The translations under genes and the position numbers were made by a program. 64,000 bases of DNA from an uncultured Gammaproteobacteria bacterium (GTDB lineage: Bacteria; Pseudomonadota; Gammaproteobacteria; Berkiellales; Berkiellaceae). Position 1 is the first letter of the stretch. Each line of letters opens with the position of its first letter. This document shows, in pieces, positions 8,231 to 17,537 of the stretch. The notes under the pieces were generated by a model. That model saw only the letters and a program-made list of their open reading frames with translations. It searched no databases and was not told the origin of the DNA. The stretch covers positions 1 to 64,000 of the forward strand of contig CADEEZ010000008.1 in assembly GCA_902826485.1 (NCBI GenBank). The letters are read 5' to 3'.

Positions 8231-8292
8231 GCGCGGTATCCAGTATTCATATAGGTGGTATACTCTCTGGATGCCGCGAACAACTCGTGGCA
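8231..8292. repeat. REP-like hairpin element between convergent genes
   Basis: GCGCGGTATCCAG (8231-8243) is an imperfect inverted repeat of CTGGATGCCGCG (8267-8278). The right arm continues into a second hairpin, TGCCGCGA-ACAAC-TCGTGGCA (8272-8292). The ATCCAG/CTGGAT ends match those of the element at 39594-39703, suggesting one dispersed family. It lies between the ankyrin gene and the convergent small peptide gene and could also end transcription from both sides. Confidence 0.6.
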
Positions 8293-8389
8293 CGTAGGGG
8301 TGAGTAGTTATCTTTTTCTTAAATCCTATTTTTGTAATGCTAGCTTTTTAACTTGCAAGTAAAAGACAATTACTTTTTATATTGCCCCT

Positions 8390-8641
8390 CTAATTATTCC
8401 CTAAAGTCATAAAGGTGATATCTAGAGGGTCAAATGAATGTATCGCGTAAATATTCCACGAATTCATCATTTGATTCATAAAATAGGCTTCTTCCTCTTC
8501 TTGAGTGGCTGGTTTTAAGTTTTTAATGGCATAATAGCCTGCAATTAGAGTAAAGGCTGAGAGTGTTCCATAGGTGCTTGCAGTAAGCAAGCTTAAGCCC
8601 CCTGAGATAAAATAAACTTCTGATTTTTCTATTTTTTTCAT
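8390..8641 (-). CDS. Small peptide with double-glycine leader, candidate exported peptide
   Basis: This 83-residue product begins MKKIEKSEVYFISGG. With cleavage after G15 the leader has E at -8, V at -7, I at -4 and GG at -2/-1, which is the consensus of double-glycine leaders processed and exported by C39-type ABC transporters. The mature part starts with about 25 hydrophobic residues (LSLLTASTYGTLSAFTLIAG), then an acidic QEEEEAYF patch. No Shine-Dalgarno sequence is visible. The frame sits alone between uvrA and the ankyrin gene. The leader shares its exact register with the small protein at 45956-46255, and an NHLM-type exporter is encoded at 23-29 kb. The link to that exporter is inference. 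Confidence 0.6.
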   Translation of the reverse strand: MKKIEKSEVYFISGGLSLLTASTYGTLSAFTLIAGYYAIKNLKPATQEEEEAYFMNQMMNSWNIYAIHSFDPLDITFMTLGNN

Positions 8642-8666
8642 TTATATTTTTATTCTACTATATTTA

Positions 8667-11495
8667 TTATTTTAATAAGGGTGCTAAAAATTGACCCGTA
8701 TAAGAATCAGCATGCGCTGCAACGGTTTCAGGGGTTCCTGCAACAAGACACTTACCACCTTTGTGGCCGCCTTCCGGCCCTAAATCAATTACCCAATCGG
8801 CGGTTTTAATTACATCGAGATTATGTTCAATCACGATAATCGTATTTCCGCGCTCTTTTAGATGATGCAAGACATCGAGTAATTGTTTTACATCATGAAA
8901 ATGTAATCCAGTAGTAGGTTCGTCTAATATATATAAAGTTTGACCAGTATCACGCCTAGAGAGCTCTTTAGATAATTTAATCCGTTGGGCTTCACCCCCT
9001 GATAACGTTGTCGCACTTTGGCCAATTTGCAAATAACCTAATCCCACATCTAATAATGTTTTCAGTTTTCGCGCAATGGGCGGAATAGCTGAGAAAAACG
9101 GGGTGGCTTCTTCAACGGTCATCGATAAGATTTCGTGAATATTTTTGCCTTTATAATGTACTTGCAGGGTTTCGTCATTATAACGTTTGCCTTTGCAGAC
9201 ATCACAAGTGACATACACATCAGCCAGAAAATGCATTTCGACTTTAATTAAACCGTCACCTTGGCAAGCTTCGCATCTACCGCCTTTAACATTAAAGCTA
9301 AAGCGACCGACTTTATAGCCACGTGTTCGCGCTTCTGTAGTAGCAGAAAATATATCGCGTATATGACTAAACAATCCTGTATAAGTCGCTGCATTAGAGC
9401 GAGGCGTGCGGCCGATGGGGCTCTGGTCGATGCCCACGACTTTATCTAACTGATCTAAGCCCTTAATATCTTTATGAGGATAAGGCCTAAGAATTTCAGC
9501 TCGATTCAGTTCAATGGCCGCAATAGGGTAGAGCGTATCATTAATTAAAGTTGATTTACCCGAACCCGATACGCCAGTGATGCACGTAAATAAACCAATA
9601 GGGAAATCAATGGTGAGGTTTTTTAAATTATTGCCAGTGGCGCCCATTAATTTAATGACTTTTTTAGGGTCAACAGGCGTACGGTTTTTAGGGATTTCAA
9701 TGCGTAGTTTTTGAGATAAATATTTACCGGTGAGCGATTTGGGGTGGTCCAAAATTTGCTGAGGTGTGCCTTCTGCAATAATTTGTCCGCCATGCGCGCC
9801 TGCACCTGGCCCAATATCTACGACATGATCGGCTTGCATAATCGCATCTTCATCGTGTTCTACCACAATCACCGTGTTACCAATGTCGCGCAAATGTTTT
9901 AAGGTTTTTAACAAACGTTCATTATCGCGCTGATGCAAACCTATTGAAGGCTCATCTAAAATATACATCACGCCAACTAAGCCTGCGCCGATTTGGCTGG
10001 CCAAACGAATACGTTGGGCTTCACCGCCTGATAAGGTTTCGGCAGTTCTATCAAGGCTTAAATAATCGAGGCCTACGTCCATTAAAAATTGTAAACGTTG
10101 GCAAATTTCTTTGAGAATTTTTTCGGCAATTTGCGCTTTGACGCCTTTTAAATTTAGTTTTTGGAAAAAGCCCAGGATATCACTGATGGCATATTGGCAT
10201 AATTCAGGGAGCGTTTTTTTGCCAATAAAAACAAATCGCGCTTCTTTTCTTAAACGAGATCCTTCACAAGCAGGGCAGGGGAGATGGGCGAGATACTTAG
10301 CGAGTTCCACCCTGATAAAATCCGATTCGGTTTCAAGATAGCGTCTTTCTAAATTGTTCACCACGCCTTCAAAAACATCTTTTTTGGTGCGCGTCTCACC
10401 CTTGTCATTGGTATATTTAAAAGTGATCACGTCTTCACTGCCGTATAAAATGACTTGTTGTATTGTTTTGGGCAGTGTTTTAAATTCAGCGTCTATATTA
10501 AATTTGTAATGTTTGGCCAGAGAAGTAAGCATGCTGTAATAATAAAAATTACGCCGGTCCCATCCTCTGATGGCGCCATGAGAAATACTTAAATTTTTGT
10601 CAACAATTCGGTCTACCGAAAACACTTGTTTAGACCCTAGGCCATCGCATTCGGGGCAAGCGCCTGCCGGGTTATTAAAAGAAAAGATTTTAGGTTCAAG
10701 TTCGGTTAAGTTATAGCCACATTCTGTGCACGCAAATTTTGCGGAAAACATCAGTTCTTTGACTTTGGCTTTTTTGTCGTCAGACACAGGAACAATTAAA
10801 ACTAAGCCATCGCTTAATTTGGTTGCGGTTTCTAAGGAATCGGCTAATCGGCCACGGATATCTTGTCGAATCACTATTCTATCGACCACCACTTCAATGG
10901 TATGTTTGCGTTTAGCATCTAATTTTGGGGTGTTATCGAGTTCATATAATTCACCATCTATTCTGACGCGCACATACCCTTGGTTGCGCAGGGTTTCTAA
11001 TAAACCCAATTGCTCGCCTTTGCGGTCTCGAATCACGGGGGCTAATAATAATATTTTGCTGCCTTCACCCAGAGAAAAAATATGCTCAATCATTTGAGAA
11101 ATAGTTTGGGCTTCTAAGGGCATATCATGGGTAGGGCATCTAGGCTCACCGGCTCTGGCAAATAATAATCGTAAGTAATCATATAGCTCAGTTACTGTGC
11201 CCACGGTAGAGCGCGGATTATGCGAAGTGGTTTTTTGCTCAATGGAAATAGCAGGGGATAGCCCTTCGATGTGATCCACATCGGGTTTTTCCATTAAAGA
11301 CAAAAATTGACGCGCATACGATGAAAGTGATTCTACATATCGGCGCTGTCCCTCGGCGTACAAAGTATCGAAAGCCAGAGAGGATTTTCCCGAACCAGAT
11401 AAGCCAGTGATCACAATTAGCTTATTTCTAGGTAAGATTAGGCTGATATTTTTAAGGTTATGTGTACGTGCACCCCGAATATCGATTTTGTCCAT
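8667..11495 (-). CDS. uvrA: Excinuclease ABC subunit A
   Basis: This 942-residue DNA-damage recognition ATPase of nucleotide excision repair works with UvrB and UvrC. Two ABC modules are present: Walker [13 protein letters not shown] near the N-terminus and [12 protein letters not shown] near residue 640, and signature motifs [12 protein letters not shown] and [12 protein letters not shown]. Zinc-binding clusters CTECGYN/CPECDG and CEACQG/CDVCKG are complete. Full length with no visible damage. It is transcribed divergently from the MFS-ssb pair, an arrangement common in gammaproteobacteria. Confidence 0.98.
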   Translation of the reverse strand: MDKIDIRGARTHNLKNISLILPRNKLIVITGLSGSGKSSLAFDTLYAEGQRRYVESLSSYARQFLSLMEKPDVDHIEGLSPAISIEQKTTSHNPRSTVGTVTELYDYLRLLFARAGEPRCPTHDMPLEAQTISQMIEHIFSLGEGSKILLLAPVIRDRKGEQLGLLETLRNQGYVRVRIDGELYELDNTPKLDAKRKHTIEVVVDRIVIRQDIRGRLADSLETATKLSDGLVLIVPVSDDKKAKVKELMFSAKFACTECGYNLTELEPKIFSFNNPAGACPECDGLGSKQVFSVDRIVDKNLSISHGAIRGWDRRNFYYYSMLTSLAKHYKFNIDAEFKTLPKTIQQVILYGSEDVITFKYTNDKGETRTKKDVFEGVVNNLERRYLETESDFIRVELAKYLAHLPCPACEGSRLRKEARFVFIGKKTLPELCQYAISDILGFFQKLNLKGVKAQIAEKILKEICQRLQFLMDVGLDYLSLDRTAETLSGGEAQRIRLASQIGAGLVGVMYILDEPSIGLHQRDNERLLKTLKHLRDIGNTVIVVEHDEDAIMQADHVVDIGPGAGAHGGQIIAEGTPQQILDHPKSLTGKYLSQKLRIEIPKNRTPVDPKKVIKLMGATGNNLKNLTIDFPIGLFTCITGVSGSGKSTLINDTLYPIAAIELNRAEILRPYPHKDIKGLDQLDKVVGIDQSPIGRTPRSNAATYTGLFSHIRDIFSATTEARTRGYKVGRFSFNVKGGRCEACQGDGLIKVEMHFLADVYVTCDVCKGKRYNDETLQVHYKGKNIHEILSMTVEEATPFFSAIPPIARKLKTLLDVGLGYLQIGQSATTLSGGEAQRIKLSKELSRRDTGQTLYILDEPTTGLHFHDVKQLLDVLHHLKERGNTIIVIEHNLDVIKTADWVIDLGPEGGHKGGKCLVAGTPETVAAHADSYTGQFLAPLLK

Positions 11496-11616
11496 AATGA
11501 GTTTATCTTGCCTGTAATATATGTATAGTGATGAGTTTTGTTGTAAGAACTTAAACTTGTTAATATACGTGAAATAGATCAGTAATGAAATCCAGTAAGC
11601 TTAGTGATTCGTAAAA

Positions 11617-12834
11617 ATGAATTCAATTGAACGTAAAATGGCCTTTAGCATTGCCCTGGTTTTTGGGTTAAGGATGCTCGGGTTATTTATGATTTTGCCT
11701 ATTATCGGCTTTTATACCGAAACCATACCGGGTGCCACGCCTGCTTTAATAGGGTGGGCTGTGGGTATTTATGGTTTGGCTCAGGCGTTTTGCCAAACAT
11801 TATTTGGTTGGCTTTCTGATAAATTTGGCCGAAAAACCTTAATTTTAATTGGCTTGGCTTTATTTACCCTAGGCAGTTTGATGGCGGCCTTCTCCACCAC
11901 CATTTGGGGATTAATCTTGGCTCGAGCCGTTCAAGGCACTGGCGCAATCGGCGCGGTGTTGCTCGCCTGGTTATCGGATACCACGCGCGATGAAGTCAGA
12001 ACGCAAGCCATGGCCATAGTGGGGATGACCATAGGGGCGTCATTTGGCTTAGCCTTTATTTTAGGCCCGGTACTAGATGCTTATATTGGGTTAAGTGGCC
12101 TATTTTTACTCACGACAGGGTTAGGCTTCCTAGCTTTTGGTTGGGTGAAAAAATTAGAAGAACCTAAAGAGAGTGAACAGTACACCCGAATTAAATCGCT
12201 GAATCATTTATTAAAATCTTCAGCTTCAACCTGGGGTATGTTAAAAAGTATATCGGGCTTTGCTTTCGGGGTATTTGCCTTACATATGTTATTTACTGCA
12301 AGCTTTTTGTTCATACCCGAATGTGTTGTGACCACGGCAGGTATTACAGCGAGTCAAACCTGGTACGTATATTTGCCTGCATTTGCGGTGTCGTTTTTGG
12401 TGGTGTTTCCCTTAGCCCGAAAAACCGGCAAGCAGAATCTGGCTTTAACCAAACGATTGATGCAAATAGCGATTGGCACCTTAAGTATTGCACTGGCCTA
12501 TTTACTGTTGCCTTTAGGATTATACGAACATAGTGTCGTTGGCCTATTTATTGGCATGATTTTATTTTTTTCGGCGTTTAATTTTTTAGAAGCTTTTATG
12601 CCGTCTTATTTATCTCGATTTGTGCCCCTTAATCAAAAAGGGATGGCGTTAGGGGTGTATTCCACTTCACAATTTTTAGGTATATTTTTTGGGGGTGCGG
12701 TTGGCGGCATCTTTAAGCAACATTTCACAGAAATGAGTATGGTATTTTTTGTGTTAGGATTAGGCAGCATTTGGCTGCTTATCACGGTTTTTTCATTTTA
12801 TCAAAAAAGGAGCACGTTATGGCTAGAGGGGTAA
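11617..12834 (+). CDS. MFS transporter, DHA1-type (YajR-like)
   Basis: This 405-residue protein has twelve predicted membrane segments. The classical MFS motif A appears as [12 protein letters not shown] between segments 2 and 3, and motif C-like glycine-rich sequence ([18 protein letters not shown]) in segment 5 indicates a drug/H+ antiporter-type member. Its closest named family by eye is YajR. The substrate is unknown. The 3' end overlaps the ssb start by 16 bases, so ssb may be translated from the same transcript. Confidence 0.88.
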   Translation: MNSIERKMAFSIALVFGLRMLGLFMILPIIGFYTETIPGATPALIGWAVGIYGLAQAFCQTLFGWLSDKFGRKTLILIGLALFTLGSLMAAFSTTIWGLILARAVQGTGAIGAVLLAWLSDTTRDEVRTQAMAIVGMTIGASFGLAFILGPVLDAYIGLSGLFLLTTGLGFLAFGWVKKLEEPKESEQYTRIKSLNHLLKSSASTWGMLKSISGFAFGVFALHMLFTASFLFIPECVVTTAGITASQTWYVYLPAFAVSFLVVFPLARKTGKQNLALTKRLMQIAIGTLSIALAYLLLPLGLYEHSVVGLFIGMILFFSAFNFLEAFMPSYLSRFVPLNQKGMALGVYSTSQFLGIFFGGAVGGIFKQHFTEMSMVFFVLGLGSIWLLITVFSFYQKRSTLWLEG

Positions 12835-13328
12835 ACAAGGTAATTATCGTTGGGAATTTGGGTAATGATCCCGAAGTACGTTATTTACCAAGTGGGGGCG
12901 CAGTGGCCAATATTTCGGTGGCAACATCAGAATCTTGGAAAGATAAACAAACGGGTCAAACGCAAGAGCGCACCGAATGGCATCGCATTGTTTTATTTAA
13001 TCGCTTAGGTGAAATTGCAGGTCAATATTTACGTAAAGGCGCAAAAGTGTATCTTGAAGGCAGTTTGCGTACGCGCAAATGGCAAGATGCCAATGGTCAA
13101 GACAAATACACCACTGAAATTGTGGCAAACGAATTACAAATGCTCGATAGCAAAGGCACGGGGGCTCCTGGTTCTTCTGCTGGAAACTTCCCACCAGTTG
13201 AAAGCTATTCGCAAGAATATAGCAGCAGTGCACCGAGCAACAACAGTCGCCCGATGCAATCCCCTGCTCAAGCCGCAACCATGACGCCAGATTTTGCGAC
13301 GCAAATGGATGATGAGATTCCGTTCTAG
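12819..13328 (+). CDS. ssb: Single-stranded DNA-binding protein
   Basis: This 169-residue SSB begins [15 protein letters not shown], the usual start of the OB fold, and has the conserved [24 protein letters not shown] segment. A Gly/Ser/Pro/Gln-rich linker follows, ending in the acidic tip DDEIPF that recruits repair and replication partners. I set the start at 12819 because AAAGGAG lies 6 bases upstream; the longer frame from 12771 overlaps the MFS gene and adds unrelated residues. A clear intrinsic terminator follows. Confidence 0.97.
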   Translation: MARGVNKVIIVGNLGNDPEVRYLPSGGAVANISVATSESWKDKQTGQTQERTEWHRIVLFNRLGEIAGQYLRKGAKVYLEGSLRTRKWQDANGQDKYTTEIVANELQMLDSKGTGAPGSSAGNFPPVESYSQEYSSSAPSNNSRPMQSPAQAATMTPDFATQMDDEIPF

Positions 13329-13354
13329 TACTATCTTGTTGCATACCAACCTCT

Positions 13355-13382
13355 AAAGCCCGTGTCACGACGGGCTTTTTAT
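13355..13382 (+). terminator. Intrinsic terminator after ssb
   Basis: AAAGCCCGT and ACGGGCTTT form a 9-bp stem with a short GTCACG loop, followed by a T-rich run. It lies 27 bases after the ssb stop codon. Confidence 0.9.
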
Positions 13383-13405
13383 TTTCAAAGTAAAAACGTT
13401 GAATA

Positions 13406-13424
13406 CCCCGTATTCCATAGGGGG
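13406..13424. repeat. Possible decayed copy of the CCCCCGTT...AGGGG hairpin repeat
   Basis: CCCCGTATTCCATAGGGG keeps both ends of the repeat seen in full at 14941-14975 but lacks its TCGCTACGCGA core. It lies at the left edge of the accessory block. The short match makes this uncertain. Confidence 0.35.
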
Positions 13425-13440
13425 CGATTAAGACAATTGA

Positions 13441-13465
13441 AAGTATGATACATTGTACTATACTT
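13441..13465. promoter_or_regulatory. Palindromic operator/promoter of the toxin-antitoxin locus
   Basis: AAGTAT and ATACTT flank inner TACA and TGTA in a 25-base imperfect palindrome centred 33 bases before the toxin-remnant start. TTGAAA just upstream and TATACT inside the palindrome, 16 bases apart, make a reasonable sigma-70 promoter. An operator overlapping the promoter is what is expected for autorepression by an XRE-type antitoxin. Confidence 0.55.
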
Positions 13466-13485
13466 TGTTATAGCTTAGCGGAACC

Positions 13486-13659
13486 ATGGAATTGAGAATA
13501 TTCAAAATAAAGGTTTTTAATCGGTGGGCAGCAAAAGTACAGCTAAAAAAAGGATTGCAAGTTCGACTAAAGGAAAAAGCGGAGGATTCCGAACGCTACT
13601 CGCACAATAAAGCTATTCAGCATGCGATTAAAGTTGGCATATTATTTGAGGTGCAATAA
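13486..13659 (+). pseudogene. Internally deleted RelE/HigB-type toxin
   Basis: This 57-residue frame starts MELRIFKIKVFNRWAAK, like the beginning of the RelE/HigB toxin group whose members run about 105-120 residues. It ends with SHNKAIQHAIKVGILFEVQ, like the final helix of the same family. The central beta-sheet with the catalytic basic residues is missing and the frame is preserved across the junction. The stop overlaps the antitoxin start (TAATG), the usual coupling for these pairs. It is therefore probably an inactive toxin left beside a living antitoxin gene. Confidence 0.6.
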
Positions 13660-14069
13660 TGCGTAAGCGTATTTTAGAAAATATTCATGAAACAGCAAAA
13701 GATTTTTACGAAGCTGGCCTTATGGATGAAACGACTATGCGTAAATTCGATGCGCATTGCTTAGAGCCTACCAAGGAAATGTCAAAAGATGATGTTAAGA
13801 GAATACGAGCAAAAACTCACGTAAGCCAGCCTGTATTTGCTTCATACTTAAATGTAACTGCTGCGGCTGTTAAGCAATGGGAAAAAGGCGAAAGAAAACC
13901 AGGGGGAGCCTCCGCTCGCTTACTTCAACTTATCGATCATAAGGGGCTAGATGTCTTTGAACCAATACAAGTGACAGTTTCAAGAAAGGTGGCAGCACGT
14001 GTGCCAGCAAAAGTGCTAGCAACAAGAAAATCCCACAAAGGGTCAGATGCTCAAGAAAGAAGGCGATAA
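13659..14069 (+). CDS. XRE-family antitoxin / transcriptional regulator (HigA-like)
   Basis: This 136-residue protein has a helix-turn-helix at about residues 45-95 (VSQPVFASYLNVTAAAVKQWEKGERKPGGASARLLQLI), the XRE domain of antitoxins paired with RelE/HigB toxins. An N-terminal helix of about 40 residues precedes it. The last 35 residues are basic (VSRKVAARVPAKVL, ending QERRR), longer than the usual antitoxin end. It follows the deleted toxin with a one-base overlap and probably represses its own palindromic operator upstream. Confidence 0.85.
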   Translation: MRKRILENIHETAKDFYEAGLMDETTMRKFDAHCLEPTKEMSKDDVKRIRAKTHVSQPVFASYLNVTAAAVKQWEKGERKPGGASARLLQLIDHKGLDVFEPIQVTVSRKVAARVPAKVLATRKSHKGSDAQERRR

Positions 14070-14162
14070 TATTCATAGTAAAAGTTAAATTTAAAAGTGT
14101 TTAAATTTTTAGTTTAATAATATATTATGATTAATAATATGTTTTGGCTAGGAACAAAAAAC

Positions 14163-14894
14163 ATGAAAAAATTTTTATTACTACTGGGTTTTCTTATGAG
14201 CTTTAATTGCAATGCAGAACAAAAAATTGTATTGATAGCCGATCCTGCTGTGCTGGCTATTCCGATTCATGAAAATAATGAGTCATTGATAGATTTGGCT
14301 AATCAAAAAGAAATAGCGTATGGGCCAGCGCCGCTGGTTCCAGATAATAAAGATTATACTAAAATGCGCAAAACAGTTTATGAAAAATTGCTTAAAGCGC
14401 AATCAACTTTACCCGATGGTCTTAAATTTTGTTTGTATGAAGGCGCGCGCAGCCTTGAATTACAGCAAAATATTTTTCAAGAGCGTTATGATATTTTACG
14501 TAAAGCCGACCCCAAAAAGACCCACGAAGAAATATTCACAGAATCCACAAAGTTTGTTTCTCCCGTGATAAATATAGATGGCTCTAAAAATGTTCCGCCT
14601 CATTCAACGGGCGCGGCCATTGATGTTTATCTTATCGATAAAACCGGAAAAATGGTCGATATGGGTATTCATTTAGATGATACGTATAAAGATATTACCG
14701 GCGAATATTGTCAAACAAATTCTACGGTGATTTCTGAGCAAGCAAAAAATTATCGTAAAATGATGGGTAAAGCATTACAAGACGTTGGTTTTGTAAATTA
14801 CCCTACAGAATATTGGCATTGGTCCTATGGCGATCGGTATTGGGCTTATCAAACAAAGCAAAAATTTGCTGTTTATGGCGCGGCATTGAAATAA
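14163..14894 (+). CDS. Periplasmic D-Ala-D-Ala dipeptidase (VanX/DdpX family)
   Basis: This 243-residue exported zinc dipeptidase starts with a signal peptide (MKKFLLLLGFLMSFNCNA, cleavage before EQK). Zinc and catalytic residues are visible: H147 and D154 in HSTGAAID, and E216 with H219 in EYWHW. The conserved Arg lies in EGARS. Family members hydrolyse D-alanyl-D-alanine, either for glycopeptide resistance or, more often in Gram-negative bacteria, to recycle peptidoglycan fragments. No van genes are nearby, so recycling is likelier. I chose ATG 14163 because AGGA precedes it and the signal peptide then starts properly. Confidence 0.9.
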   Translation: MKKFLLLLGFLMSFNCNAEQKIVLIADPAVLAIPIHENNESLIDLANQKEIAYGPAPLVPDNKDYTKMRKTVYEKLLKAQSTLPDGLKFCLYEGARSLELQQNIFQERYDILRKADPKKTHEEIFTESTKFVSPVINIDGSKNVPPHSTGAAIDVYLIDKTGKMVDMGIHLDDTYKDITGEYCQTNSTVISEQAKNYRKMMGKALQDVGFVNYPTEYWHWSYGDRYWAYQTKQKFAVYGAALK

Positions 14895-14940
14895 AATAAA
14901 CGTTACGCCGTTACCACGGCTTGTTCTGTTATTTGATGCT

Positions 14941-14975
14941 CCCCCCGTTCCGTCGCTACGCGACTCCATAGGGGC
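14941..14975. repeat. Dispersed hairpin repeat, copy 1
   Basis: A 35-base element with CCCCC at one end, AGGGG at the other and a near-palindromic TCGCTACGCGA core. The copy at 17451-17485 is its reverse complement with only a few differences, and a weaker copy lies at 20595-20627. It occupies the 308-base gap between the dipeptidase and the ATPase. The rest of that gap is AT-rich and holds a TATAAT-like hexamer near 15173, before the ATPase start. Confidence 0.7.
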
Positions 14976-15202
14976 TATTGACTGTTCTCGCTACCGTGAG
15001 AATGAGAGAAATTATAATACAGATTATTGAGACACCGATTTAAAAAACCCTTTAAAAACAATAGGTTATAATTTGACCGTCAAAAAAACCTTGGATTTAT
15101 ACAAGATGAACGATAAATTCCAATGGTATTTTTACATTCTTGGTGTTATATTATGGGTATAGTTAGATAACATATAATGACAAATAGGCCCTGAAGGTTA
15201 GC

Positions 15203-16504
15203 ATGAAGCGTGATAGGCTCAATGATTTAAAAAACTGGCGTCATGATCCTTATCGTAAACCTTTAATTTTGAGAGGGTGTCGACAAGTCGGTAAATCTTG
15301 GTTGGTAGAGGAGTTTGGTAAAGAATTCGATAAATATGTTGTGATTAATTTTGAAAAAAATAAATTAATACATCAATATTTTTCGGGTGATTTAAATATA
15401 AACACTATTTTAGATAAATTATCTATTCAAGCAAATACTAAAATTGAACCTGGTAATACACTCCTTTTTTTTGATGAAATTCAATTTTGCGAAGGCGCAA
15501 TACAATCATTACGGTATTTTAAAGAAGAGCTTCCCGAATTGCACATTATTGCGGCAGGATCTTTACTTGATTTTGTCTTGAATAAATTAGGCATCCCTGT
15601 CGGGCGCGTGCAATTTATGCAGCTTTACCCCTTGTCATTTTCTGAATATCTTACGGCTTTAGGCTATCAAACTCTGCGTGATTTTATCATGACAAAAGAA
15701 AATGATCCGGTGATTCATGAGCAGGTGCTCGATCATTTAAAAAACTACATGTGGTTGGGGGGTATGCCAGCAGTGATTGATGCCTGGATAAATGACAGGG
15801 ATCCGGTTATTTGCCAAAAAATACAAGATGAAATCATTCAATCGTATCAAATTGATTTTCATCGATATACTAAAGCACATGAAATACCACATGTCACTAA
15901 AGTGTTTGAAAAAATCCCTTTTATGTGTGGAAACAAATTTGTTTATTCTAATGTCGATAGTGATAGTCGATCTGAAGTGATTAAGAATGCTTTATTATTA
16001 TTAGAAGTCGCGGGTATTGCGAAGCGTTGTTTTCATACTTCAGCACAGCATCCTCCTTTAGGAGCTGAGTATAACGATAAAAAATTTAAAGTATTTTATT
16101 TTGATATTGGGCTTGCTCAACGAATATTGGGGTTAGATATCAGGCAGTGGTTGTTAAACCCTCTGCAATTATCAAATAAAGGTGAAATTGCCGAGCAATT
16201 AGTGGCACAAGAATTAATAGCCTACTCAGATTTTCATAAAGAGTATGAATTATATTATTGGCATCGTGAAGCAAAAAACAGTAATGCAGAAATAGATTTT
16301 GTTGTGATGAAAGAGGGTGAAATCGTGCCTGTTGAAGTAAAATCTTCGCAAAAGGGTAGTATGAAAAGCTTAAAAATTTTTTTAGATAGCCATCCAAATT
16401 CAAAATATGGTTTAAAAATATCAGAAGGCTCATTTTTAAAACAAGATAAGCTAGTCGAAATTCCGTTATATGCATTAGAAAGTTGGTTTGTGAATAAAAA
16501 ATGA
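15203..16504 (+). CDS. AAA-type ATPase with C-terminal DUF4143 (COG1373-like)
   Basis: This 433-residue protein has an N-terminal P-loop ATPase: Walker A GCRQVGKSW near residue 30, Walker B LLFFDEIQF near 90. The DUF4143 region follows, containing the YYWHREAKNSNAEIDFVV stretch that resembles an endonuclease-like fold (D..ExK as EIDFVV...VEVKSS). Proteins of this family are common in mobile regions of many bacteria and archaea; their function is not established. GAAGG precedes the ATG. The VOC gene downstream overlaps by 4 bases, and hairpin repeats flank this gene group on both sides. Confidence 0.88.
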   Translation: MKRDRLNDLKNWRHDPYRKPLILRGCRQVGKSWLVEEFGKEFDKYVVINFEKNKLIHQYFSGDLNINTILDKLSIQANTKIEPGNTLLFFDEIQFCEGAIQSLRYFKEELPELHIIAAGSLLDFVLNKLGIPVGRVQFMQLYPLSFSEYLTALGYQTLRDFIMTKENDPVIHEQVLDHLKNYMWLGGMPAVIDAWINDRDPVICQKIQDEIIQSYQIDFHRYTKAHEIPHVTKVFEKIPFMCGNKFVYSNVDSDSRSEVIKNALLLLEVAGIAKRCFHTSAQHPPLGAEYNDKKFKVFYFDIGLAQRILGLDIRQWLLNPLQLSNKGEIAEQLVAQELIAYSDFHKEYELYYWHREAKNSNAEIDFVVMKEGEIVPVEVKSSQKGSMKSLKIFLDSHPNSKYGLKISEGSFLKQDKLVEIPLYALESWFVNKK

Positions 16505-16908
16505 TAAAAAAATCGGGTAAAATAAATCATATTGGCTTGTTAATTTCAGATTTAGATAAAGCCAGAGTATTTTATGGAAATGTATTGGATTTAGAAGAAA
16601 TTGAACGGCCTGTTTTTGAGATACAAGGTATTTGGTATCAGCTGGGAGAGCACGAATTACATCTTATGCTCATGCCAAATATGCCCAGGCCACCGTTTCA
16701 TCCAAAAAATAAAACCGTTCAAGCGCATTTTTCTATCAATGTGCATATGTCAGAATATCGTGAAATGGTAGATAAATTATCTTTATCGAAATTTGAAGTC
16801 ATTGAAGAACAGTCTTTTCGTGACAATATTGAAATATGGCAAGCTTTTTTTTATGACCCTGATGGTAATATGATTGAAATTCTTGCTTCTAAAATGCCAG
16901 GGAGGTAA
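16501..16908 (+). CDS. VOC-superfamily (glyoxalase/dioxygenase fold) protein
   Basis: This 135-residue protein starts with INHIGLLISDLDKARVFYGNVL, the typical first beta-alpha unit of vicinal-oxygen-chelate enzymes. It ends with FYDPDGNMIEILA, which holds the conserved metal-binding Glu, and His20 of NHIG is the first metal ligand. The fold covers lyases, dioxygenases and fosfomycin- or bleomycin-type resistance proteins, so the substrate cannot be assigned. It overlaps the ATPase by 4 bases. Its stop codon is in the same frame as the acetyltransferase that follows. Confidence 0.85.
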   Translation: MIKKSGKINHIGLLISDLDKARVFYGNVLDLEEIERPVFEIQGIWYQLGEHELHLMLMPNMPRPPFHPKNKTVQAHFSINVHMSEYREMVDKLSLSKFEVIEEQSFRDNIEIWQAFFYDPDGNMIEILASKMPGR

Positions 16909-16914
16909 ATTATC

Positions 16915-17418
16915 ATACAGATTGAAACACCCCGGCTATTATTTCGCCGCCCGACTGAAACAGATGTTTTGATTATAAGTAATCTCTGGAAAGATGAATT
17001 GGTGCGTGCATTTTTAGGAGGCATTGTCTTTGATAATGCTATCAATGAAAAAATCACGGCAATACAACAACATTGGGACGAGTATCAATTTGGTTTTTTT
17101 GCGGTGATAGAAAAAAATAATAAAGAAATAATCGGTATTTGTGGCCCTCATCATTCTGAGGAAGAAGATATTGAAATATCGTATATGTTTTTTCCTCAAT
17201 TTTGGGGAAAAGGCTTTGCTCAAGAGTCTGTCATTACTACTATCGATTACTGTTTTAAAATGCTTAACTTAGAAACAGTGATTGCTATCACGCAAGAGGC
17301 TAATTTAAGATCGTGCCTACTGCTAGAAAAAATCGGTATGAAACATACAAATAGCTTTGAACGATATGATGCCATTCAGCGAAAATATAAAATATTAAAA
17401 AATGAATGGCAGGCATGA
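16915..17418 (+). CDS. GNAT-family N-acetyltransferase with a non-standard or lost start codon
   Basis: The protein-coding signal starts with QIETPRLLFRRPTETDV, the usual first strand and helix of RimJ-like GNAT enzymes. It continues to the acetyl-CoA loop region WGKGFAQES and a C-terminal EKIGMKH segment. No ATG, GTG or TTG precedes that first strand. After the VOC stop the codons are ATT, ATC, ATA, CAG, and GGGAGG is correctly spaced for ATC or ATA. Either ATA/ATC/ATT serves as a rare start, or an ATG has mutated to ATA and the gene is decaying. A TTG at 16969 would cut off the first strand. The substrate is unknown. Confidence 0.7.
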   Translation: MQIETPRLLFRRPTETDVLIISNLWKDELVRAFLGGIVFDNAINEKITAIQQHWDEYQFGFFAVIEKNNKEIIGICGPHHSEEEDIEISYMFFPQFWGKGFAQESVITTIDYCFKMLNLETVIAITQEANLRSCLLLEKIGMKHTNSFERYDAIQRKYKILKNEWQA

Positions 17419-17450
17419 TGCTTTGCATATCGATTACAAGGAGTAAATGG

Positions 17451-17485
17451 CCCCCTGTAGAGGTCGCGTAGCGAGGGAACGGGGG
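17451..17485. repeat. Dispersed hairpin repeat, copy 2 (inverted relative to copy 1)
   Basis: CCCCCTGTAGAGG, a GTCGCGTAGCGA core and GAACGGGGG form a 35-base element that is the reverse complement of copy 1 at 14941-14975 apart from a few substitutions and one indel. It lies between the GNAT gene and the convergent 17.5-19.0 kb gene. Confidence 0.7.
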
Positions 17486-17537
17486 TATAGCGGATAAGCG
17501 GTAGCGGCGAAAAGTAATTACGGAGTGTGGGCTCAGA

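Noticed and set aside
10726-11097. 123-residue plus-strand frame within uvrA
   Set aside because: It is fully embedded antisense in uvrA and has no start signal or recognisable domain.
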